Part shown: positions 58,021 to 64,000 of the stretch, one piece after another | Numbering within the stretch: position 1 is the first letter of the stretch | Layout of the letters: every line of letters starts with the position of its first letter | DNA from: Flintibacter sp. KGMB00164 | Lineage (GTDB): Bacteria; Bacillota; Clostridia; Oscillospirales; Oscillospiraceae | Length of the DNA stretch: 64,000 bases | Reading direction: 5' to 3' | NCBI RefSeq assembly: GCF_008727735.1 | Contig: NZ_CP044227.1 | Location: forward strand, 372,001-436,000 | The notes under the pieces: model-generated | What the model was told of the DNA's origin: nothing | Databases searched by the model: none | Seen by the model: the letters and a program-made list of their open reading frames with translations, nothing else | Program-made: the position numbers and the translations under genes

Positions 58021-60111
58021 TCAGTAGTTCTCGCAGTGGATCTCGAAGAAGCTCTGGCTGTAGCGGCAGGTGGGGCACACCTCGGGGGCAGCGGTGCCCA
58101 CCACGATGTGACCGCAGTTGCGGCACTCCCAAACCTTGACCTCGCTCTTTTCAAAGACCTGGGCGGTCTCCACATTGCGCAGCAGGGCGCGGTAGCGCTC
58201 CTCGTGGCGCTTCTCAATGGCGGCGACCAGGCGGAATTTGGCGGCCAGCTCGGGGAAACCCTCCTCCTCGGCGGTCTTGGCAAAGCCGTCATACATGTCC
58301 GTCCACTCGTAGTTTTCGCCCTCGGCGGCATGGAGCAGATTGTGAGCGGTGTCTCCCAGGCCGCCCAGCTCCTCAAACCACAGCTTGGCGTGGGCCATCT
58401 CATTTTCCGCGGTCTGCCGGAACAGGGCCGCGATCTGCTCATATCCCTCCTGCTGGGCTACCGTGGAGAAATAGGTGTACTTGTTGCGGGCCTGAGACTC
58501 TCCGGCAAAGGCGGCCTCCAGGTTTTTCTCGGTCTGGGTGCCGGCGTACTTGCTGCCGCTCTTGGCAGGGGCCTGCTCCAGCTTTTCAAAGGAGGAGGCG
58601 GGCTGCTTGCACAGGGGGCAGGTAAAGTCCTCGGGCAGAGTCTCGCCCTCATAGATATAGCCGCAAATCTTACATTTCCACTTATTCATCGGTTTTTCGT
58701 CCTTTCTTTTTCTGATATCGCTGCGGTCGTAATAGGTCGTATGCAGCATCTGTTCCGCCAGCTCGCTGAGGGGCTGGCCGTAGAAGGCCTCATAGACAGC
58801 CTTGATTTCCGGGTTCTCATGGCTGCTGCGCAGCGTCATGGAGCCGTCCCGCTGATACAGGGCCGCGATGCGGCTCTTGCGAGTCTCATCGGCATTTTTC
58901 ATCAGATCCTTGGGCTGTCCGCCGCCGCCGATGCAGCCTCCCGGACAGGCCATGACCTCCACAAAGTGGTACTGCTTGCCGCTTCCCTTCATGTGCTCCA
59001 GGAAGCGGCGGGCATTGGCGGTGCCGTATACCACAGCCACCTGAAGGGTCAGATCGCCGATGGTCACCTGAGCCTCACGAACGCCATCGTACCCGCGCAC
59101 CGGGTCCAGCTGCAGCAGGGATTCCGGGGCGCTCTGGCCGGTGAGGTATGCGTAGGCGGTGCGCAGGGCAGCCTCCATCACACCGCCGGTGTTGCCGAAG
59201 ATCACGCCGGCTCCCGAGGCCTTGCCCATCAGGGAGTCGTAGGCGGAGTCCTCCAGAGCGGTCCAGTCGATGCCGGCGGCCTTGGCCCACTGGGCCAGCT
59301 CCCGGGTGGTGATGACCTGGTCGGTGTCCCGCATTCCCTGGATGCCGTGGTAGTCACCGGCGGCGTGCATCTCCTCCCGCCGGACCTCGAATTTCTTGGC
59401 CGTACACGGAGTCAGAGTGACGTGGACGATCTGCCGGGGATCCAGTCCCATCTGTTTGGCAAAGTAGGTCTTAACCGTGGGACCCTGCATGCCGATAGGG
59501 CTTTTGGCGGTGGAGAGATGGGGCAGCAGTTCCGGGGCATAAATCTCAGTAAAGTGTACCCAGCCGGGACAGCAGCTGGTGAACTGGGGAAGGGGGCGAT
59601 CCTTTTCCGTGATTCGGCGGATCAGCTCGCTGGCCTCCTCTACGATGGTCAGGTCGGCGGCGAAGTTGGTGTCCAGCACATAGTCCACACCCAGAGCGCG
59701 GAGCAGGGCCACCATCTTGCCCTCTACAAAGGCGCCGGGTTCCATGCCGAATTCCTCACCCAGAGCGGCACGGACCGCCGGAGAGGTGCTGACCACCACC
59801 ACCTTGTTGGGGTCGGCAATGGCCTGCTGTACCTGGGGACATTCGTCCCGCTCGGTGATGCTGTCCACCGGGCAGACATTGGCGCACTGTCCGCAGTAGA
59901 TACAGACCGCCTTCCCGCCGGTTTCCTCCAGCGTGTAGGTGCCCAGCACGCCCATCAGGTTGGTGCAGGCCTCCTTGCACATGCCGCAGCGGATACACTT
60001 TTCTTCCCAGCGCACGATGCTGGGGTTGTCCTCCTCAATGGGGACGCGGACGGATAAGGGTAGATGTTTCAGTTTCCTCACATTCCTTTCTGTTACGATA
60101 GGTCCCTGCAT
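58021..60111 (-). CDS. [FeFe]-hydrogenase fused to rubredoxin-rubrerythrin-rubredoxin
   Basis: 696 residues in one open frame. Residues 39-49 and 70-80 hold two [4Fe-4S] motifs ([22 protein letters not shown]). The H-cluster ligands follow: TSCCPGW (Cys180, proton-relay Cys181), TPCTAKKFE (Cys236) and ACPGGC (Cys389, Cys393), the L2 form pointing to the short group-B enzymes. A normal hydrogenase end ([10 protein letters not shown]) near 463 is followed by a 15-residue Lys/Arg linker and, from Met475, a rubredoxin (Cys480, 483, 498, 501), a rubrerythrin diiron domain ([17 protein letters not shown]) and a C-terminal rubredoxin (Cys663, 666, 679, 682). Rubrerythrin reduces H2O2; the fusion could use H2 as electron source. 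Met475 (58689) has an AAAGGA site 10 nt upstream, so the second half may also be made alone. The ATG at 60111 is the only good start. Confidence 0.92.
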   Translation of the reverse strand: MQGPIVTERNVRKLKHLPLSVRVPIEEDNPSIVRWEEKCIRCGMCKEACTNLMGVLGTYTLEETGGKAVCIYCGQCANVCPVDSITERDECPQVQQAIADPNKVVVVSTSPAVRAALGEEFGMEPGAFVEGKMVALLRALGVDYVLDTNFAADLTIVEEASELIRRITEKDRPLPQFTSCCPGWVHFTEIYAPELLPHLSTAKSPIGMQGPTVKTYFAKQMGLDPRQIVHVTLTPCTAKKFEVRREEMHAAGDYHGIQGMRDTDQVITTRELAQWAKAAGIDWTALEDSAYDSLMGKASGAGVIFGNTGGVMEAALRTAYAYLTGQSAPESLLQLDPVRGYDGVREAQVTIGDLTLQVAVVYGTANARRFLEHMKGSGKQYHFVEVMACPGGCIGGGGQPKDLMKNADETRKSRIAALYQRDGSMTLRSSHENPEIKAVYEAFYGQPLSELAEQMLHTTYYDRSDIRKRKDEKPMNKWKCKICGYIYEGETLPEDFTCPLCKQPASSFEKLEQAPAKSGSKYAGTQTEKNLEAAFAGESQARNKYTYFSTVAQQEGYEQIAALFRQTAENEMAHAKLWFEELGGLGDTAHNLLHAAEGENYEWTDMYDGFAKTAEEEGFPELAAKFRLVAAIEKRHEERYRALLRNVETAQVFEKSEVKVWECRNCGHIVVGTAAPEVCPTCRYSQSFFEIHCENY

Positions 60112-60209
60112 GGTTCCAACACGTCATGGGGGCATACCGCGGCTGAAATGCCGCACCCACGACGGATGGAGAACTTCTCTTTGATGTATTCAACAATGAA
60201 ATGCTTATT

Positions 60210-60238
60210 TTAGAATTATTCTAATTCTATTATAAGAA
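60210..60238. promoter_or_regulatory. PerR/Fur-like boxes over the hydrogenase promoter
   Basis: TTAGAATTATTCTAA (60210-60224) is a perfect palindrome close to the PerR consensus TTATAATTATTATAA (13 of 15). TTCTATTATAAGAA (60225-60238) adjoins it. They overlap the -10 and the start point, so a peroxide- or iron-sensing repressor is likely. Confidence 0.6.
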
Positions 60239-60256
60239 TAAACGATAAGAAGTCAA
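60229..60256 (-). promoter_or_regulatory. Hydrogenase-rubrerythrin promoter
   Basis: Reverse strand: TTGACT (60251-60256), 16-bp spacer, TATAAT (60229-60234). Confidence 0.7.
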
Positions 60257-60259
60257 GAC

Positions 60260-60790
60260 AAAATCAGACCAGCCTAAAAAGGCATAGAGAAATTTGCTTC
60301 AAGATTGCAGATTTTTCCCAAACGTCTTTGGAAGAAGAAATTATGTAAGCAGCCTTGGAAAACATTGATCACCGGGGAGGGATGGTCATTTGGATTCCTT
60401 TGTAAATATAGAGAGAATTGGGCGCCGGGTGTTTTGCATAGCATGCAGAAAGCGCATTAGAGTGCTGATTTGAATAGATGCCTCAGTATATCCAATTGGT
60501 TCTGCGCGTGTCAATGAAATAGGCTTATCTTATGAAAACTTAAGGTAGGAGAGTAATTTATAGCTGTGAATAGTTGTTGAGAATGAAAAAAGTATTGGTT
60601 TAGTGGTCTAATACGCCAGTTGTCGCACACGGGTGAACTATGTAAAAAAGCGTTTTAGGCAGAATTCAGATGTGGTATTTGTTCCAGATGTCTCCAAATA
60701 TGTTATAATGGAAAAAATATCTATATGTGTTTGGTGTTAGCATGATTTTAATTTAACAGCCTATCTCAAAAGACATGTTACATAGATTCA
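60260..60790. other. AT-rich intergenic stretch, no gene recognised
   Basis: Part of the 835-nt gap before the FadR-type gene. AT content is clearly higher than elsewhere. No ORF with a ribosome site and no repeat copy is seen. It may be the edge of a transferred block or a decayed gene. Confidence 0.5.
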
Positions 60791-60794
60791 AACA

Positions 60795-60811
60795 AACTTG
60801 TATGACAAGAG
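60795..60811. promoter_or_regulatory. Candidate GntR operator, copy 1
   Basis: AACTTGTATGACAAGAG matches the operator at 60912-60928 at 13 of 17 positions. It lies about 65 bp upstream of the -35. Confidence 0.45.
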
Positions 60812-60876
60812 CAACAAAAACAACGGTTTGTTATTGTGTTATATCTACAAAAAATTTTTAGTAAATAGAATTTAGA

Positions 60877-60905
60877 TTGACAGATTTTATACCTGATCCT
60901 ATAAT
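60877..60905 (+). promoter_or_regulatory. FadR-type gene promoter (consensus)
   Basis: TTGACA (60877-60882), exactly 17 bp, TATAAT (60900-60905): a perfect sigma-70/sigA promoter. Confidence 0.9.
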
Positions 60906-60911
60906 GAGCTT

Positions 60912-60928
60912 AACTTGTTAGACAAGTT
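60912..60928. promoter_or_regulatory. Candidate GntR operator, copy 2
   Basis: AACTTGTTAGACAAGTT is an almost perfect palindrome just downstream of the -10, in a position to block transcription. FadR-class regulators bind such TTGT..GACAA sites. Confidence 0.7.
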
Positions 60929-60946
60929 GAGGGAAAGGAATTTATC

Positions 60947-61636
60947 ATGGCTCTACAACACATTGAGAAAGTAAATGTTACCAATCAGGTCGTATCCTTT
61001 ATTCAGAAGAACATCCAGGATGGGACATGGCCGGTAGGCAGCAAAATTCCCTCTGAAAATCAGATGACAGAAGCTTTGGGAGTCAGCCGCCCCAGTGTTC
61101 GGGCAGCAATTCGTCATTTTGTTGGATTGGGTGTATTGGATAGCATCCATGGAAAAGGAACGTTTGTTATCAGTAATCAGGTTGCTCCCGGTAACCAGGG
61201 GATCAGTCGCTTTACCTCTGCAGACTTCCAAGACATAAAAAAAGTGCTGGAGTTCCGGTGGTTAATTGAGCCTGAAGCCTGTTACATGGCCACTCAGGCA
61301 GCAGATCCTCAAATGGTGGATCGCCTTCGTGATCTGCTTAACCACATGGTTGATCAGGTAGGAAACCAAGATGCCTTTGTCCAGGCCGATATTGATTTCC
61401 ATTTGGAATTATGCCGCAGTTCGGGAAATCCTCTGATTTTAAAGTGTATGGAAATGGTCTATACGGAGAATCGGAATGACTTTACTCTGATTAACGATCA
61501 ATTCGGCTATAAAGACGGTATCTATTACCACACTTTGATATATAAAGCAATTGAAGAGGGCAATGCAGAATTGGCTCGGGACTACATGCAGGAGCATCTG
61601 CGTCAGGCGTTGGATCGGATGGAAATTGAGCAATGA
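60947..61636 (+). CDS. GntR-family regulator (FadR/UxuR type)
   Basis: 229 residues. The winged helix (about 8-75) includes GSKIPSENQMTEALGVSRPSVRAAIRHF; the FCD ligand domain (about 95-220) carries the metal-site histidine and asparagine pattern (DIDFHLELCRSSGN, YYHTLIYKAIEEG). GGAAAGGAATTTATC precedes ATG 60947. Operators in its own promoter and before the next gene point to autoregulation and control of the mannonate-dehydratase-like and TRAP genes by a sugar acid. Confidence 0.92.
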   Translation: MALQHIEKVNVTNQVVSFIQKNIQDGTWPVGSKIPSENQMTEALGVSRPSVRAAIRHFVGLGVLDSIHGKGTFVISNQVAPGNQGISRFTSADFQDIKKVLEFRWLIEPEACYMATQAADPQMVDRLRDLLNHMVDQVGNQDAFVQADIDFHLELCRSSGNPLILKCMEMVYTENRNDFTLINDQFGYKDGIYYHTLIYKAIEEGNAELARDYMQEHLRQALDRMEIEQ

Positions 61637-61653
61637 GCTCAATTTCTTAACCA

Positions 61654-61670
61654 AACTTATCAGACAACTT
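61654..61670. promoter_or_regulatory. Candidate GntR operator, copy 3
   Basis: AACTTATCAGACAACTT matches the 60912-60928 operator at 14 of 17 positions and lies in the 65-nt gap before the dehydratase gene. Confidence 0.6.
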
Positions 61671-61701
61671 ACAAGTTATTATTTTATAAGGAGAGTTGCA
61701 T

Positions 61702-62949
61702 ATGGGAGTCACTATCCAGGACATTCGGGTCATATGTACTGCGCCCGAGGGAATCAACCTGGTGGTCATCAAAGTTGAGACCAACCAGCCTGGGCTGTAT
61801 GGCCTGGGGTGTGGTACCTTTGCCTACCGTCATCTGCTGGTAAAGCAGGTGGTGGAAGAATACCTCAAGCCGTTGCTGGTGGGCAGGAACGCAGAAAATA
61901 TTGAGGAACTTTGGCAGCTGATGCATCAAAACGCGTACTGGCGCAACGGACCTGTGGAAAACAACGCTATTTCCGGAGTGGATATGGCCTTGTGGGATAT
62001 CAAGGGAAAGTTGGCCGGCATGCCCTGTTACCAGCTTTTCGGCGGAAAATGCCGGGAGGGCATTCCAGTTTATCGCCACGTAGACGGAAAAGATCTCAGC
62101 GAAATCTGTGAAAACATTCAGCGGTATCAGGAAATGGGGATCACCCATCTGCGTTGTCAATGCGGCGGTTACGGCGGTGGCCGCTATGGAAAGGCCCCCA
62201 GCACGGCTCCTGAGGGAGCGCCCGACGGTATTTACCTGGATTCCCGGCGATACATCCGGGATACGGTCAAACTCTTCCAGGGAATTCGCGATCGGGTTGG
62301 ATATGACATCGCTCTGGTGCATGATGTTCACGAGCGAATTGCTCCGGTGGAAGCAGTCCGCTTGGCCAAGGAACTGGAGCCATATGATTTGTTCTTCCTG
62401 GAGGATCCTGTTCCCCTGGAGCAGACGGAGTGGTTGAAAGTGCTGCGGCAGCAGACCAGCATTCCTATTGCTCAGGGTGAGCTGTTCAATAACCCTGCAG
62501 AGTGGAAATACCTGATTTCGGAACACCTCATTGATTTTATCCGCGTTCATATCAGCCAGATTGGTGGCATTACTGCAGCCAGAAAGCTCCAGATTTTTGC
62601 AGAGCAGTTTGGCGTACGTACCGCCTGGCATGGTCCCGGAGATATGTCTCCTGTTGCTCACGCTGCCAATATTCACATCGATCTGGCGGCACCCAACTTT
62701 GGCGTTCAGGAATGGTCCGGCATCGAACCCCCCAACTTCGTCATTCAGGATCTGAAGGGTCCCCATGGTGCTTTGCTGGATGTCTTCCCCGGTCTGCCCG
62801 AGTATCGCAACGGCTATGTATACGCCAACGACAAGCCCGGTCTCGGCGTGGATTTGGATGAGGCAGAGGCGGCCAAATATCCCTGTGAGAACACAGTTAC
62901 ACAATGGACTCAGACCCGGCGTCGGGATGGTAGTCTCCAAACTCCGTGA
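61702..62949 (+). CDS. Mannonate dehydratase-like enolase-superfamily enzyme
   Basis: 415 residues. The N-terminal capping domain has GLYGLGCGTFAYRH. Metal/acid-base blocks in the barrel are VHDVHERI.PVEAV..AKELEPY.LFFLEDPVP, HISQIGGITAARK and TAWHGPGDMSPVAHAANIH. This wording is that of RspA/mannonate dehydratase enzymes, which turn D-mannonate into 2-keto-3-deoxygluconate, but the family is promiscuous (gluconate, other acids). AAGGAG is 8 nt before ATG 61702. It is followed by a TRAP receptor and preceded by its FadR-type regulator. Confidence 0.88.
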   Translation: MGVTIQDIRVICTAPEGINLVVIKVETNQPGLYGLGCGTFAYRHLLVKQVVEEYLKPLLVGRNAENIEELWQLMHQNAYWRNGPVENNAISGVDMALWDIKGKLAGMPCYQLFGGKCREGIPVYRHVDGKDLSEICENIQRYQEMGITHLRCQCGGYGGGRYGKAPSTAPEGAPDGIYLDSRRYIRDTVKLFQGIRDRVGYDIALVHDVHERIAPVEAVRLAKELEPYDLFFLEDPVPLEQTEWLKVLRQQTSIPIAQGELFNNPAEWKYLISEHLIDFIRVHISQIGGITAARKLQIFAEQFGVRTAWHGPGDMSPVAHAANIHIDLAAPNFGVQEWSGIEPPNFVIQDLKGPHGALLDVFPGLPEYRNGYVYANDKPGLGVDLDEAEAAKYPCENTVTQWTQTRRRDGSLQTP

Positions 62950-63005
62950 TTTATATGGAGAGGATATACAGGAAAACAAAAAATAATAGAAAGTAGGATG
63001 GGAAA

Positions 63006-64000
63006 ATGAAAAAGCGGATTTTTGGTATGTCAGTAGCGATTGCCCTGACCCTTGGTTGCCTGGCTGGCTGCGGCAGCAGCAGTGACGGCGGGAACGGCGG
63101 TACTTCCGGAACCAGCGGAAAGATCGAGCTGCGTATGGCTCAGGCCTCTGCAGCCGATGGTGCGATTGGCCAGTCCATGGAGGAATTTGCCCGCCTGGTC
63201 AGCGAGAAGTCCAACGGAAACATTGAGATCACTGTATTTCACAATGGCCAGCTGGGTACCGAGCGTGATAACGTAGAAGCCTGCCAGCTGGGCAATCTGG
63301 ACATGGCTGTGGTGAACAACTCGGTGATGGCCAACTTCATTCCTTGGTTCTCTGCCTTTGACCTGCCCTATGTGATTGAGAATACCGACCATGCTGACAA
63401 GGTATTCCTGGGTGAGATCGGAGACGAGATGCTGACTGCCATGGATGATATCGGTGTACACGGACTGAGCATCTGGGAGTCTGGCTTCCGCAACCTGACC
63501 AACTCGGTACGTCCCGTTAACTCTCTGGCTGATGTCAGCGGCCTGCGTATCCGCGTGATGGAGAACCCTGTGCACCAGGCTCTGTGGATGGCTCTGGGGG
63601 CAGACGCTGTTCCCATGAACTGGAGTGACGCTTACACTGGCATGCAGCAGGGTGCCATCGATGGACAGGAGAATCCCACCACCGTTATCGATAAGAACAA
63701 CGTTGCCGAAGTCAATGACGAGCTTGCCGTCACAGAGCACGTGTACTCCACCGTGGCCGTTATTATGAGCCCCAGCGTGTGGAATTCTCTGGGTGAGGAA
63801 AACCAGAAGATCATCAACGAGGCCATGGCTGAGGTCGAGATTTCTGAGCGTGAGCTGAGCCGCCAGATGGAGCAGGAGGCTCTGGAGACCCTGCAGTCTG
63901 AAGGTATGAATATTACCTACCCCGACAAGGCTGAGTTCATCTCTGCCACTCAGTCTGTGCGTGACGAGTACGGCAAGGACTATGCCGATATTCTCAGCCG
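63006..64000 (+). CDS. TRAP transporter solute receptor DctP (3' end beyond window)
   Basis: 331 codons visible, and the frame runs off the right edge. Lipoprotein signal peptide with lipobox LAGC (Cys21), so it is anchored outside the membrane. Family blocks: AQASAADGAIGQSMEEFARLV, GQLGTERDNVEACQLGNLDM, WESGFRNLTNSVRPV and the Y/W-rich IDGQENP arginine pocket region (RIRVMENP). DctP binds an organic or sugar acid and passes it to a small and a large membrane subunit, expected beyond the edge. Starts 57 nt after the dehydratase stop. Likely cargo: a sugar acid of the upstream enzyme. Confidence 0.92.
   Translation, partial: MKKRIFGMSVAIALTLGCLAGCGSSSDGGNGGTSGTSGKIELRMAQASAADGAIGQSMEEFARLVSEKSNGNIEITVFHNGQLGTERDNVEACQLGNLDMAVVNNSVMANFIPWFSAFDLPYVIENTDHADKVFLGEIGDEMLTAMDDIGVHGLSIWESGFRNLTNSVRPVNSLADVSGLRIRVMENPVHQALWMALGADAVPMNWSDAYTGMQQGAIDGQENPTTVIDKNNVAEVNDELAVTEHVYSTVAVIMSPSVWNSLGEENQKIINEAMAEVEISERELSRQMEQEALETLQSEGMNITYPDKAEFISATQSVRDEYGKDYADILS

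Overview
The window is a chromosomal segment of a strictly anaerobic, moderately GC-rich Bacillota. It most resembles gut Oscillospirales of the Flavonifractor / Intestinimonas / Lawsonibacter type; this is inferred from gene content and style, not from a marker gene. The evidence is class III (oxygen-sensitive) ribonucleotide reductase, [FeFe]-hydrogenase and rubrerythrin, an Fe-S tartrate dehydratase, an ECF-type vitamin-like transporter, strong AGGAGG ribosome sites, and Clostridia-like intergenic hairpin repeats. No rRNA, tRNA, CRISPR array or intact transposase gene was seen. About 57 protein genes are supported, including one leader peptide and one doubtful short ORF.

1-2.5 kb is a reverse-strand operon dhaL-dhaK-lsrF (the last cut by the window edge) with palindromic operators. 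2.5-24 kb is mostly housekeeping: mgtE with a structured leader, a DUF975 membrane protein, a beta-CASP metallo-hydrolase, HAD phosphatase, CorC-like CBS protein, CLC-F-type antiporter, nrdD under two NrdR boxes, an EF-G paralogue, an ECF sigma/anti-sigma pair, dus, a DUF815 ATPase, an esterase and a Nudix hydrolase. The nrdD/EF-G gap is a mosaic of folded repeats with two inverted perfect DnaA boxes.

22-64 kb is a chain of catabolic modules, nearly all with their own regulator: L-tartrate (SLC13 permease, ttdA, ttdB, two GntR); glycerol (DeoR, glpK, GlpA-like, GlpB-like, DUF1667, ABM-domain protein); an isochorismatase-like hydrolase and an AraC regulator; a Na+ symporter, gamma-glutamyltranspeptidase and EutH-like permease; an ECF importer (S, fused A-A, T) with a PHP phosphoesterase and an RpiR regulator; glutaminase plus AGCS symporter with a LysR; CdaR with a hydroxyacid dehydrogenase; 5-oxoproline use (DAACS transporter, pxpB, pxpC, pxpA); aminotransferase, LysR and RraA; a hydrogenase-rubredoxin-rubrerythrin fusion behind PerR/Fur-like boxes; and a FadR-type GntR, a mannonate-dehydratase-like enolase and a TRAP solute receptor that runs off the right edge. 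Several modules converge on glutamate (glutaminase, GGT, 5-oxoprolinase, aminotransferase), and others on C3/C4 acids and glycerol.

The most unusual observations are the LsrF-DhaK-DhaL operon, the mgtE leader (28-codon ORF, 20-bp-period direct repeats, nested stems), the one-frame [FeFe]-hydrogenase/rubrerythrin fusion, a motif shared by two distant promoters (tartrate and Na+ symporter), three related operators around the 61-kb GntR gene, and several folded intergenic elements.
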